Shown: positions 10,690-21,485, counted from the stretch's first letter. The stretch: DNA of 64,000 bases from Fistularia commersonii (GCA_037954325.1 JBBMNZ010000001.1:8776874-8840873), one strand, 5' to 3'. Numbers and translations: made by a program. Notes: generated by a model from the sequence alone, not told the origin.

Positions 10690-10875
10690 TTGGACACAAC
10701 TGCTCGTCATCAGAACTGAACATTCCTGATTTGATTCCCGGCTCCTGAGCAAGACACTGAATCCAAACTGCTCCCCTGGTGCTGATGGACAGTTGCCAAC
10801 TGTTCATGGTTCATCCATGATGGGTTAAATGCAGAGAAGGAATTTCCTCACAGGGGATTGATAAAGTATAAATTA
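10690..10875 (+). repeat. SINE-like interspersed repeat, copy 1
   Basis: Contains TTGATTCCCGGCTCC (B-box-like), GAGCAAGACACTGAATCC and AACTGCTCCCCTGGTGCTGA. The same landmarks appear on the minus strand at 41640-41840 and 29806-29990. A tRNA-derived origin is my inference from the B-box-like start. Confidence 0.55.
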
Positions 10876-10889
10876 TCTTGTGAATGCAA

Positions 10890-11278
10890 ATGTTCTGGAA
10901 TAGCCAAGTCCAAGTCCTGACCTGAATCCTATTGAAAGTCATAGAAAGTCCCAAAGCAAGCCACTCATGTGAAACCCACCAATACCTAGGTGTTGAAGCT
11001 GTTTTGTATGGAGGACTGGGTTAAAAGTCCTCTAAATCAATGTACAAAACAGCAACCAAAAATTGTTTTGTTGCTGTTTTTGCTGCACAAGGGGGTCTTA
11101 CTGAGAGCATTGTTCATGGTTGTTTTATTTGTTTGTTTGTTTGTGTATGGTTTCTTTATGTATTTTAAGTACTTGTTTGAAAATCAATGTTTCTCATAAC
11201 AATTATACAAAACTATGGACATATTTTTATTGACTTTTTTCATAATTCAAGGTTCATTGACTTTCAAGCACCACTGTA
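10890..11278 (+). mobile_element. Tc1-like transposon, 3' part
   Basis: The frame near 10898 reads SPSPDLNPIES, the conserved block around the third catalytic region of Tc1 transposases, preceded by an in-frame TAG. The following non-coding part runs to TTTCAAGCACCACTGTA near 11278, which matches the terminal inverted repeat of a fish Tc1 family whose ends read TACAGTGGTGCTTG. The 5' half and left terminal repeat are missing. Dead fragment. Confidence 0.7.
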
Positions 11279-11279
11279 A

Positions 11280-12604
11280 TGACCCAGGTTTTCTCATACC
11301 TCGAGTTTGAAATTCAGGCCAAATTCTACTTTATTTTCAATGTTTGTGCACTGGACTGACGATGCAGATTGGAAGGGAAGACAGGAAGTCAGGAACAGGT
11401 CGAGCAACAGGTGTCGCATGGATAGTCAAGAGATGGATAGTCAAGAGAGGGACAGGCGAAGGAGGTTAGGGCTCTCCTGTATGAAGAGTCTGGAGACAGA
11501 ATGACACGGGAGGCAAACACAGGGTATACAGGTATACTGACCAAGGATGTCTGTGAGGGTTCTCTGTCTTCCAGGGCATGGTGAATTCTTGTCAAAATTT
11601 TCTTGTAATGGCAACTGGACTTGAATTTCTTCACTTGAAGATGGTTTACCCCTCGTCTGAAAGGCTTCTTCAGTTCTACTCACCTGTGGGTTTTGGAATA
11701 TAACTGCCAAGGTTTTGGGTGGGTCTAGGTAATGGAGGTTTTTTATGTAAATGGGATGTTGATCAGCAGCAGCAAGTCTGAGGGGGTTGTTGCGCTAATG
11801 GTGCTGTTGTTTTTTTAGAGACAAAGGAGCAACTTTTGGGTATTACCCAAAATGGAATGTGAACCTGTTGGATCACATAAACTGAGGCTCAAGTTAAGAC
11901 CAAGCAAAGATGGACAATCTCTTTGGGGACACAACAACGTATGAAATCTGAAATGGGACCTGGCCAATACATACGGTGTTGTGGTGAACTGTCTACAGCA
12001 TCTAGAAAAGGATGCGGCCAGAGACAAACCACTTTATTACTGACTGTGCTGTTGTCTCGTCTCATTTTACCTCGCCGCTATGTGTGGGTGGATCCTGCAT
12101 GTTCGTTGATGAAGCAATAGGAGAAGATATTTAGGCTTAAATCAGCATTGAACTCAGCAGTCAAAATAAAGTATACAGAGGTTTGGCTCTGATTTTCTAT
12201 TCCCTGATGAGCAAACAAGTGTGTCAATTCGCAAAGTCTGACTGGCAATGCTTTCCTCACCCAGTGCTTTTATAATACAAAAAATGTAATGTGCAGTTCT
12301 AGGTCTCTTCTTTTCTTTGGTCGTTGACTGTTGTTATGATCCTCTCCCCAAGATGTAGCTTCCATGGATTGGACCATTGTTATCTGGATCCTTACGCCTT
12401 TTCAGTTCCTCAGAGTGGGGGCTGCAACTAAAAGTTCATTATGTTCACAGCACTCACCTCTTCTATCTAAAGAACCCTTAGTACCTACTTGTTTGTGTTT
12501 GTTTATCATCAACATTTAGAGTTGTTATCCATTTTTCTACAATCACCTCTACTTAACTTGAGGCCCTCTATTGGAGTCAAGTATGACAGTTTCTGATGTG
12601 CAAT
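11280..12604. other. Unassigned, probably retroelement-derived
   Basis: No domain recognised. GATGGATAGTCAAGAGA occurs twice in tandem near 11420-11450. AAAATAAAG at about 12164 could be a polyadenylation signal. The minus strand near 12300-12420 gives a short readable stretch (EELKRRKDPDNNGPIHG) without known domain. Because retroviral fragments abut on the right in minus orientation, this may be their env/LTR side; that is inference only. Confidence 0.3.
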
Positions 12605-12720
12605 GCATGTTCTTTTTTATCTGTACTTCTCCATCCTAAGCTGCCCGTGCACATACTGTTGTTTTGGTTGAGGAAAAATTGTTCTGCTTACGCACTCCTG
12701 CTCTTCATAACATTTAGTTT
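12605..12720 (-). repeat. ERV gag-like fragment, second copy
   Basis: TTTTATCTGTACTTCTCC, then GTTTTGGTTGAGGA and ATTGTTCTGCT, match 17229-17320 at clearly above-chance level. In the 17.2-kb copy this segment is minus-strand gag-like coding sequence. This copy is isolated and cannot be extended on either side. Confidence 0.55.
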
Positions 12721-12985
12721 AATGAATATTATGGTAATAATTTGTTTATGATTAATAGTGTGTTGATAATGATTGAACATGAATGTAAAGCTGCACAAAT
12801 CCCCCTTTTGGTTTCATTTTATGACACCAACACAAGCATAAGAGAAGTAGACAAACCTACACAGAAATATATTCACACAACTTATAACACAGTATCCCAT
12901 AAAGAACCATCACCTCTTTATACCATACACTCCCACCTTACACCCCTCATCCTCACTCTCGTGGTCTGTCCACTCAGCGTCTTCA

Positions 12986-13744
12986 GCACCAATTACCACT
13001 CTCTCATTTCTGGGAATATTCTGCATCACTACATCTAACTCATTCCAGAACTTCTCCTTCTCTTCAAATTCACATCCCACCTGCGGGGCATAGCCACTCA
13101 CAACATTGAGCATCACACCTTCAATTTCCAGTTTCAGACTCATAAGTCTATCTGACATTCTTTTCACCTCTAGGAAGTTCCCAACAAACTCCTCCTTCAA
13201 GATAACTCCTACTCCATTTCTCCTCTTTTCATTGCCATAATAGTACAACTTAAAACCTGCTCCTAAGCTTCTAGCCTCACTACCTTTCCACCTGGTCTCC
13301 TGGACACACAGTATAACCACCTTCCTTCTCTGCATCATGTTGACCAACTCTCTACCTTTTCCTGTCATAGTCCCAATATGCAAAGTCCCTACTCTCAGTC
13401 CCAGGCTCTTTCCTTTCCTCCTCTCTCTCTGCTTCTGAACATGCACTCCTCTTCTTCTCGTTCTTGTTCTTCGACCCACAGTAGCCCAATCTCCATTAGT
13501 GCCCTGTATGTCATCAGTACCAATTGCGGTCGTTGTTAACCCGGTCCACGACCAATCCTGTATAATATGGTTGTGATTGACTTGCATGATTGGTTTTGAC
13601 AAAAGTTTTTCGCCGGATGCCCTTCCTGATGCAACCCTCTGCATTTATCTGGGCTTTGGACCGGCACAGGGAGACAGTGCTCCATGCCCAAACAAGGCAA
13701 GCTTGGAGAGACACGGCCTAGTGCTGCCCTGAGGCTGCATTTCA
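12986..13744 (-). mobile_element. RTE LINE, 5' part
   Basis: Minus-strand copy running from the family 5' end (CCCTGAGGCTGCA at 13732-13744) through the leader, the arginine-rich segment (TRTRRRGVHVQKQRERRKGK) and the endonuclease up to VVIGA. There homology stops abruptly at about 12986, just before the GADFNGH catalytic box. The open frame 13644-12910 keeps LCVQETRWKG (catalytic-type glutamate) and SGYAPQVG; its last 20 or so residues are non-element sequence. Loss of the 3' end rather than the 5' end argues for later deletion, since target-primed insertion normally truncates the 5' side. The retroviral integrase at 13765 begins immediately beyond its 5' end. Confidence 0.88.
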
Positions 13745-13764
13745 GTGCAGATTTAGCCAATTTT

Positions 13765-14075
13765 GCTTTTTTTTAGAGTTTGGTTCATTCTCTCTACTTT
13801 GCCCTGGGATTGAGGGTGATTGACTGCTCCAAACGAGTGTTTCAGGCCTAGCTGAGACTCAACCGGTTGCAGACTTTTGTTTTTAAATTGGGATCCATTA
13901 TCCAATCTCACTCTCTGTGACTTAATGTGTTTTCATTAGAAATATGATCACTGTTTGAGCATTTTCAGGTGTTTCTGGGCACAGCTTCTTGCCAGCCAGT
14001 GTATGCATCCATGGCCACCAAGAGGTATCTATACTCATTCACCCCTGTCAATCATGTCTGTGTAATCAACAGAAA
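13765..14075 (-). pseudogene. ERV integrase core remnant
   Basis: The minus strand shows YRYLLVAMDAYTGWQEAVP with the first catalytic-type aspartate (about 14045-13985). After a frameshift it shows RLDNGSQFKN with the second aspartate and HPQSQGKVERMNQTLK with the glutamate (about 13905-13770). The three DDE positions are thus still visible although the frame is broken. It ends where the RTE 5' end begins at about 13744. Confidence 0.75.
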
Positions 14076-14578
14076 ATGTACTGAATTGAAAGTGAATCTG
14101 AATTACACAACCCCTGGGAGAAGCTGCAAGTCACCCAGTTGTTCTTTGGAAACCTGATTAAAATCCAAGGACATAGAATGAAGCCCTGGATGGTGTCAGC
14201 AATTCCTAATTCAGCCGGAGGTTTGTTGGTTTATTGTTTTCCAACTGGGTGTGTAGTCGGATAACTTGATGGTCACAGGAGCTGTAGCAGTGCTGAAACC
14301 TACGTCTGTAGGACCCTGTTGGGCCTCAAGTACGGAGTTTAACAGAAACTTATTTCCATTTACTCAACCTATTTCTGTGTTCAACCACCATGTGATGACC
14401 AAAAGGGGTTGAATTCGTTGTTCCAAGGATTCACCCTAACGCGTCAATAAACAAATTCTCACCTTCCCGTTAACTCTGATACACACTCCAGAGGCGAGGG
14501 ATGAGAGGGGAGGCCACCTACTGCAGATGGGCATATCTCTGTGCCCTCACCCATTGAACCACAGCGAGGCATATGCTG

Positions 14579-14930
14579 TGACGTCAAAAACTTGTTGTCA
14601 CCACGCCTTTTCGAACTGAATCACAGCTTTAACAGCTACTCTTGAGTGCATAAGAGGTTGCTGTATATAGATGCAAACACAATGTCTCCTGCCAATCCGG
14701 ACCTTGGTCCCAAGCTTGATGTACCGACTCAACTATCTGACCTGCAAACTGCACCCGAAGATCTCAGAGAACCACCTGCGTCTCCTGATGGCCAGCCGTC
14801 TCTCGTCCCCGGTGGTGCGCCCAGAGGACACCTCACTCCTGTTGACAACCAGAAATCGTCGGACGCGATTGTCATCGGTACAGCGGCCCTTCCATCCTGG
14901 AACAGCACATCCCTGATCAGATCTTTATAA
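14579..14930 (+). other. Promoter-like block and small ORF of unknown nature
   Basis: A perfect CRE palindrome TGACGTCA lies at 14579-14586 and a TATATA box at 14664-14669. An ATG at 14682 opens an 82-codon frame ending at 14930; an in-frame upstream ATG at 14646 would give 94 codons. The peptide is proline rich and acidic with no recognised domain (starts MSPANPDLGPKL, ends STSLIRSL). AATAAA follows at 15406. The arrangement could be a plus-oriented LTR inserted in the minus-oriented ERV, with TGGTGCGCCGTG near 15482 as a primer-binding-site candidate. No LTR boundary is proven. Confidence 0.35.
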
Positions 14931-15286
14931 GAGGCTAGTATTGGCATCTAGGCAAGCATGAGTTATTGTTCAGTTTTGTGGTAGGTTTGTAACTGCTATT
15001 TTCCTGTCGTGTCTTGGGAAATCACTGTATTCCCATGTCATTGCTATCGTTACCTTGTTTACTTGCTGCTCATCTGACTCTCGACTTCCCTTTCTTTTCT
15101 TAATACCTCCGTGTACAGTAGTTTTTACACAGGACATTATCTAGTGGCATTCCATTGTGCCCTCCGGCATGTGGTAGCACCAGGTGGTAGCCTTCGGACA
15201 ACAACCACAGCCATTTTGCTAGTTCTGCATTCAGAGCCCCAATTTGTAGTTTTCTGAGGCCATCGCCATTGTTGTAGTCCAACACA

Positions 15287-15314
15287 CACACACCACACAC
15301 ACCACACACATACA

Positions 15315-15388
<74 letters not shown>
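15287..15388. repeat. (CA)n microsatellite, interrupted
   Basis: About 100 bp of CA units with CACCACAC and CATACAC interruptions. It creates spurious cysteine/valine open frames on the minus strand. Confidence 0.95.
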
Positions 15389-15499
15389 AGCATCTCGGAT
15401 TGTCAAATAAACTTTTATTATATTTCAAAAGGGGAGTTTCTTGGTATTTTACTAATTCAAGCTCCACTGACTGCGTCACAAATGGTGCGCCGTGTGGGG

Positions 15500-16063
15500 C
15501 TAGAGTAGAACAGTGCACAACAGACCCTGAGACCACAGTGAGCCAGGTAGGCTCTTCATGCTATCTGAGTAAGGGTGATCATTTTTTTTTCTCCAGTGGA
15601 AACACTCAATTAGCCTGCATTCCAAAATTACTTTGTCATGTGATACAATGTCAAGCCTATAGGATTTTGTTGATGGAGACAAGAGTAAATTTAGAATTTG
15701 AGTTTGTGCCTAGTTACTCAGGGGCTAGTGCTCAGCTTTTGCCCAGTTGCCCATTGGGCCGAGTTCTTTTGCCTCATGGTTAGTGTGGACAGCCAGGGTG
15801 ACATGCAGGACAGCTTCATCAGTGATTTCATACCATTGCTCTTGCCCTGGTGTAAGAGTCATTGCCACGCCCCTCTTTCCATACCCATCAATACTAGCCT
15901 GAAAAGCGTCGTAGTACACCTTGTCGTTATTGCAATCATTATAATGTGTGACATTGTAGGGGTCAGGCGGAGGGGCGTAGGGATGGAGCATGTGGATCCA
16001 TGTTTTCCAGGTTTTATATAGAGATAGTGCACCCCCCTTTTTTGGAGATACCGGTGACACCAA
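15500..16063 (-). pseudogene. ERV pol segment between protease and reverse transcriptase
   Basis: The frame 16063-15725 (112 codons) contains PPPDPYNVTHYNDCN, then LTPGQEQWYEITDEA and SLAVHT-like VTLAVHTNHEAKELGP. I recognise it as a spacer found in fish retroviral pol genes upstream of the reverse transcriptase. A second frame (15682-15500) reads SMKSLPGSLWSQG, which resembles the start of the polymerase domain. No catalytic YXDD box is present downstream. Confidence 0.5.
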
Positions 16064-16084
16064 TTCCCAGTAAATGTTAGCCCG

Positions 16085-16445
16085 TTAGCCCAGTGCAGCA
16101 GGAGAATTATCCGCAGCCAGCAACATATGCAATCCTGAGGGAAGTCTGCCCACGGAGCAATTAAAGGACTTTCCATTACAGACAGTCACAATCAGTCCAT
16201 CAGGGCTGCATAGAATGTAGTCTCCACTTTTTACCAAAATATCTCTTTCAATCAGATTCATAGGACAGTGAGGGGATGCCACATGTTTAACAGTCTGTTC
16301 TTCTACAGTGGTGCTCAAAGGTGTGTTAAATGGCAGGGATTCGGGTGCTCCCGAGAAACCTATTTGTATTGTCAGAGAGGCAAGATGAAGGCACAATACC
16401 ATTTAATTTAGAGTATTCTGCCCCAGAATCAACAAAAAACAGCAG
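16085..16445 (-). pseudogene. ERV aspartic protease remnant
   Basis: The minus strand near 16440-16400 reads LLFFVDSGAEYSKLNG, containing the DSGA active-site motif of retroviral proteases (D[ST]G). After a frameshift the frame 16402-16085 continues with LIERDILVKSG and PDGLIV, consistent with the flap and C-terminal half. It lies directly downstream of the zinc knuckle in transcriptional order. Confidence 0.7.
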
Positions 16446-16563
16446 TTCACAATGCATTACTCTCATTCTCATGTAGGGGTCTGCCATTTGATATGCATTC
16501 CCTGGACCTCGTCAATATCATTTTTTGGGTTTGGTGAATCCATGCCGGTCAGTCAATGGAAAC

Positions 16564-16992
16564 TCATCTTGAGGAGGAGCAGCAGCCATTTTTTGAGTTT
16601 GATGGGGGCCTGCTCATATAGTTGGACTGGACTGTGCAGGGGCGTGGTACTGGGCAGTGGTCCAGGTCCCATGATATATCCACCCCAGTTGGTTGGATCA
16701 GGGATTGGTGTCGACAGTTTCTCTGCCTGTGACCAGTTTGGCCACACACAAAGCAGGGCAAATGAGGCAGCTGTGAATAGAGAGCTTCGGTCCCCCTGCC
16801 CCTCCCTCCCATCCCCCCTTTGAACGGGTCTGGGACTGCCCCAGTATTGCTGTGGTGGCCAGTAGTTTTATAAGGTGTCATATGAGGTGTGGGTGAGGGC
16901 TGAGACTGCTGTGTTTGTGTTGGAGGCTGAAGAGGAGACCGCTGCAACATCTGAGTGTTGACTTTGTCTTTGTCAGGTTTCATCTCTGTCAC
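16564..16992 (-). pseudogene. ERV gag nucleocapsid region with zinc knuckle
   Basis: A 142-codon open frame. The proline/glutamine-rich N-terminal half (residues about 15-60) leads to an RGRG basic patch and a single CCHC knuckle, CFVCGQTGHRQRNC, at about residues 80-93. One knuckle of CX2CX4HX4C is the retroviral nucleocapsid signature. The frame runs out into LLLLLK-type low-complexity sequence at its C-terminus. Upstream (17310-17150) another frame reads QIKDKSGVSLLNLKSKK, a probable matrix/capsid portion. Confidence 0.75.
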
Positions 16993-17344
16993 ACGCTTCT
17001 TGTCTTGTCATTCATATTGCATGTGCACTATTGCGCATGCCAGTTTCATCCCATGCACTATTCATCCTCCTCCTCAAGTTCCTTTTTCCACTTTTTTTTT
17101 ACCACCAATCCTGTCAATTCTCATCCTGGTTTTGTCTCTCCAGATCTGCCATAGCTTTTTCATCTGCTTTGTTTAAATATGGTAATAACTTTTTTGATTT
17201 CAGATTGAGCAGGGACACTCCCGATTTGTCTTTTATCTGTACTTTCCCATGCTGAGCTGCCTGTGCACGTAATATTGTTTTGGTTGAGGACACATTGTTC
17301 TGCTAACACCCTCCTGCTAATTATCCAGATATTTTACAGTTGCT

Positions 17345-18660
17345 CTTAAATGTTTCCTTAATTTATTTGAAAGGATTCTCAGTTAACAAATGCAGTTGGC
17401 CACAACATTTCTTAAGATATTTAAAGGTATCTCACTTCAAGTTGCAATCAAATCTTTATTGCCATTTTAGAAATATAGGTAATTCAAATTATTTATTTAT
17501 TTTGTATTTATTTTTTACAAATACTTATGATGCATTCTTCAACATCTTCTGTTTCTTCATGGAGAACGGAAGTATAAGTTGAGAAGTTAAGGAACGGAAT
17601 CTTGGATGAAAGTGTTTGTTTTTTACCGTTTTTGTATGGCTGTATTCTGTTGGTGGCTAGGTCATATGTTTTGGGGGGGCTCTGTTTTTTTATCTGCTGG
17701 TCAGCTGTTGTCTGGTCGGTCGGTTGGTCTTCAGATGCTATGGCTAACTCTGAATATTGCGTTTTAAGACATACCCAGCTGGTGCAGAGAGGTTTGGAAT
17801 TCAGGAGGTAAAAACTACCTCCAAAAGAAGCAAGTCTCCTCCTGCTATATACTGAGAGAAGGGCTCAACTTGACCCCACAAATTGTTTCCCTGATCTCCA
17901 ACTGAGCGTGAGCCCTCCTCAGGAAAAGAGTCAAGTTAACACATCATAATATGGACTATATAAACTGCATGAATGTGGAAAACAAAATTATGCGTGTGGA
18001 CAGACAGACTTAAGAGATATTCCCTGTAATAATGGACATTATACATATCACTTCTCTGGAATCTGTCCAAATGTGTTTCATTTTTTGAAAACCTTTGTCT
18101 TAAAGGGACGCAGGGCATTCATAGGCACTAGCATACATCAACGAGGGAGAGGCTCGGTCGGAGATTGGTGGCTAGATGGAAGATGCTCGCATACAGTGTC
18201 AAGGGACAGGCCCTGTCAGGAATGGGTGGTTAGGTGGAAGGCGATACCATACACCGGTGTGAGAAGCCTGGTCAGATCACGGCTGGCCAGGAACGAGGTG
18301 CTGTCATACACAGACCATGGAAGAAAGCTGGTCAGAAATAGTCGGCAAAACGCTGGTCAGGAACAGCCAGAGGAACATTGGTCTGGAACAGAGGGGCAGC
18401 TAGACAAAAGGTGCGAGCAGAGATGAGGGAGGTGGCGGCCTGCTAGGATGCAAGGGTTTACACTGCTGGGGAGGGGGACTCACAGGTCATTGTCATGTTA
18501 ACAGATCTGGTGGATTTCACATCAAGTAGTTGAAGGGAGGTATCATTTCATGTAATGTTTTGCATGTATCTTGGGGTCTTGCGCCTTCCCTTGGTCTGGG
18601 GTGACAAAATCAATGAGTTTGATTTTGTCACTCTTGGATGAATATGCATATGCATATATG
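17345..18660. other. Unassigned region
   Basis: No domain recognised. From 18110 to 18440 the composition turns G rich, with recurring CTGGTCAGG and GGTCAGGAA variants that suggest an eroded tandem repeat. A perfect 11-bp hairpin is at 18601-18631. TGCATATGCATATATG near 18649 is a minor palindromic patch. Confidence 0.35.
18601..18631. repeat. Perfect 11-bp hairpin
   Basis: GTGACAAAATC at 18601-18611 and its exact complement GATTTTGTCAC at 18621-18631 are separated by a 9-nt loop. No flanking feature explains it. Confidence 0.8.
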
Positions 18661-18667
18661 GTCATGC

Positions 18668-18727
18668 ACCTGCAGCTCCCTAAAAAATTTTGAGACCACT
18701 GCAAATTTTCAGAAATCAGCATCTCTT
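18668..18727 (-). repeat. Tc1-family terminal fragment
   Basis: AATTTTGAGACCACTGCAAA, then TTTTCAGAAATCAGCATCTC, matches in reverse the terminal end of the Tc1 element at 22.5-23.7 kb (GCAGTGGTCTCTTAATT). Only this end is present. It runs into the TA microsatellite. Confidence 0.6.
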
Positions 18728-18734
18728 ATAGTAT

Positions 18735-18747
18735 ATATATACTTATA

Positions 18748-18838
<91 letters not shown>

Positions 18839-18840
18839 TA
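18735..18840. repeat. (TA)n followed by (TTTA)n
   Basis: TA repeats to about 18807, then about eight TTTA units to 18840, directly before the RTE copy. Confidence 0.95.
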
Positions 18841-18889
18841 ATAGTAATTATAAATACTTAGGGACTGTGCCGGTCCCAAGCCCGGATAA

Positions 18890-19999
18890 ATGCAGAGGGT
18901 TGCGTCAGGAAGGGCATCCGGCGTAAAACTTTTGCCAAAACCAAATATGCGAGACAACCAAAACTATACCATACCGGATCAGTCGCGGACCGGGTTAACA
19001 ACGACCGCCATTGGTACTGATGACCTACAGGGTACTAATGGAAATTGGGCTACTGTGGGTCGAAGAACAAGAACAAGAAGAAGAGGAGGAGTGCGTGTTC
19101 GGAAACAGAGAGAGAGGAGGAAAGGAAAGAGCCTGGGACTGAGAGTAGGGACTTTGAATGTTGGGACTATGACAGGAAAAGGTAGAGAGTTGGTCGACAT
19201 GATGCAGAGAAGGAAGGTGGATATACTGTGTGTCCAGGAGACCAGGTGGAAAGGTAGTAAGGCTAGAAGCTTAGGAGCAGGCTTTAAGTTGTACTATTAT
19301 GGTACTGACAAGAAGAGAAATGGAGTAGGAGTTATCTTGAAGGAGGAGTTTGTTAGGAACGTCCTAGAGGTGAAAAGAATGTCAGATAGACTTATGAGTC
19401 TGAAACTGGAAATTGAAGGTGTGATGCTCAATGTTGTTAGCGGCTATGCCCCACAGGTGGGATGTGAATCTGAGGAGAAGGAGAAGTTCTGGAATGAGTT
19501 AGATGAAGTGATGCAGAATATTCCCAGAAATGAGAGAGTGGTCATTGGTGCAGACTTCAATGGACATGTTGGTGAAGGCAATAGAGGGGATGAAGAAGTG
19601 ATGGGCAGATTTGGTATCCAGGATAGGAATGCAGAGGGACAGATGGTGGTAGATTTTGCAAAAAGGATGGAAATGGCTGTAGTGAACACCTTTTTCCAGA
19701 AAAAACAGGAACATAGGGTAACTTATAAAAGCGGAGGTAGGAGCACGCAGATAGACTACATCTTGTATAGACGGGGTAACCTGAAAGAGATCAGTGACTG
19801 CAAAGTAGTTGTAGGTGAGAGTGTAGCCAGACAGCATAGGATGGTGGTCTGTAGGATGACTCTGGTGACAAGGAAGATGAAGAGGACAAAGGCAGAGCAG
19901 AGGACAAAATGGTGGAAGATGAAAAAGGGAGGAGTGTTGCATGATTTTCAGGGAGGAGTTGAGAAAGGGTTTGGGTGGTCAGGGAGAGCTTCCAGATGA
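18890..19999 (+). pseudogene. RTE apurinic/apyrimidinic-type endonuclease region
   Basis: A 369-codon open frame from ATG at 18890. An arginine-rich segment near residues 55-85 (RRTRTRRRGG, RKQRERRKGK) is followed by the endonuclease. LRVGTLNVGTMTG opens the domain, LCVQETRWKG carries the metal-binding-type glutamate, SGYAPQVG the tyrosine, GADFNGHVGEGN the aspartate/asparagine pair, STQIDYILYRR another aspartate and VARQHRMVV the terminal histidine. In LINEs this enzyme nicks target DNA to prime reverse transcription. The domain looks intact; the frame is lost just after TKWWKMKKGG, where the element should continue into the linker and polymerase. Confidence 0.9.
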
Positions 20000-20402
20000 T
20001 TGGACAACAACAGCTAGTGTTATCAGGGAGACAGGTAGAAGAGTACTTGGTGTGTCATCTGGAAGGAAAGTAGATAAGGAGACTTGGTGGTGGAATGAGG
20101 AAGTGCAGGAGTGTATACAGAGAAAGCGGTTAGCGAAGAAGAAGTGGGATACTGAGAGGACTGAAGAGAACAGACAGGAGTTCAGGGAGATGCGGCGAAA
20201 GGTAAAGATAGAGGTAGCAAAGGCAAAACAAAGGGCTTATGATGACTTGTATGCTAGTAAGGAGGGTAAGAATGATCTATACAGGTTGGCGAAACAGAGA
20301 GATAAAGATGGAAAGGATGTAAAACAGGTCCGGGTGATTAAGGACAGAGAGGGAAATGTATTGACAGATGCTAGAAGAGTGACGGGACGATGGAAAGAGT
20401 AG
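19941..20402 (+). pseudogene. RTE linker between endonuclease and polymerase
   Basis: A 153-codon frame overlapping the end of the endonuclease frame by a shift. It is highly charged and helical (RKVDKETWWWNEEVQECIQR, KVKIEVAKAKQRAYDDLYAS) and ends at TAG after GRWKE. The equivalent position in the 62-kb copy reads on through GRWKEYFEEW, so the TAG is a point lesion in this copy. The next frame resumes 13 bases later. Confidence 0.85.
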
Positions 20403-20414
20403 TTTGAAGAGCTG

Positions 20415-21485
20415 ATGAATGCGGAAAATGAAAGAGAGGCAAGGGTAGAAGAGGTGATTATTGTAGACCACAAAGTAGCAAAAATTAGTAAAAGTGAAGT
20501 GAGGAAGGCATTGAAGAGGATGAAGAGTGGAAAAGCAGTTGGTCCTGATGATATACCTGTGGAGGTGTGGAAGTGTCTAGGAGAGGCAGCGGTAGATTTT
20601 CTGACTAGATTATTCAACAGGATTTTAGAGAGTGAGAAGATGCCTGAAGAATGGAGACAAAGTGTGATGGTGCCTATTTTTAAGAATAAAGGGGATGTGC
20701 AGAATTGTGGCAACTACAGAGGGATAAAGTTGATGAGCCATACAATGAAGTTATGGGAAAGAGTAGTGGAAACTAGACTGAGAGCAGAAGTCAGCATTTG
20801 TGAACAGCAGTATGGCCTCATGCCTAGAAAGAGTACTACAGATGCAGTATTTGCGTTGAGAATGCTAATAGAAAAGTACAGAGAAGGCCAGAGGGAGCTG
20901 CATTGCGTTTTCGTAGACCTAGAAAAAGCATATGACAGGGTGCCAAGAGAGGAGCTCTGGTATTGTATGAGGAAGTCTGGACTGGCAGAGAAGTATGTTA
21001 GACTGGTGCAGGACATGTATGCTAGCTGTGAGACACTGGTACGGTGTGCTGTAGGGGTAACAGAGAAGTTCAAGGTGGAGGTGGGACTCCATCAGGGATC
21101 AGCTCTGAGCCCCTTCTTGTTCGCAATGGTGATGGATAGGCTGACAGATGAGGTTAGACAGGAATCCCCATGGACCATGATGTTTGCGGATGACATTGTA
21201 ATCTGTAGTGAGAGCAGACAACAGGTAGAGGAAAATCTAGAGAGGTGGAGGTATGCTCTGGAAAGGAGAGGAATGAAAGTTAGTCGCAGCAAGACAGAAT
21301 ATATGTGTGTGAACGAGAGGAACTCGGGTGGAGCGGTGAGGCTACAGGGAGTGGAGATCAAGAAGCTGGAGGATTTCAGGTACTTAGGGTCAACAGTCCA
21401 GAGCAACGGAGTGCGGAAAAGAGGTGAAGAGACGGGTCCAAGCAGGTTGGAATGGGTGGAGAAAAGTGTCAGGGGTACTATGTGA
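20415..21485 (+). pseudogene. RTE reverse transcriptase
   Basis: A 356-codon frame with the conserved polymerase blocks in order: KMKSGKAVGPDDIPVE-type KRMKSGKAVGPDDIP, MVPIFKNKGDVQNCGNYRGI, CVFVDLEKAYDRVPR (motif A aspartate), GLHQGSALSPFLF (motif B) and MMFADDIVICS (motif C, FADD catalytic pair), then RYLGSTVQSNG. It makes cDNA at the nicked target in the RTE cycle. All catalytic aspartates seen in the family are retained. The frame is lost near 21.42 kb just after VRKRGEE, and the C-terminal domain continues in another frame. Confidence 0.9.

Larger units (their letters stand above)
13765..17340 (-). mobile_element. Decayed endogenous retrovirus, gag-pol remnants
   Basis: Reading the minus strand from 17340 downward there is a gag-like segment, a CCHC zinc knuckle, an aspartic protease, a spacer and the beginning of reverse transcriptase, then after a gap the integrase core, in correct retroviral order. 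Stops and frameshifts occur throughout. Most of the reverse transcriptase is missing or disguised where the CA microsatellite and the promoter-like ORF (14.6-15.4 kb) lie. No LTR pair was identified. Env was not found. Order plus domains make the retroviral assignment firm; the exact class is not resolved. Confidence 0.75.

Noticed and set aside
15137..15536. Cysteine/valine-rich minus-strand ORFs
   Set aside because: Artefacts of the CA microsatellite.
19499..19942. Minus-strand ORF of 147 codons opposite the RTE endonuclease, and similar serine-rich ORFs opposite other RTE copies
   Set aside because: Shadow frames of the RTE coding strand; the sense frames carry all motifs.
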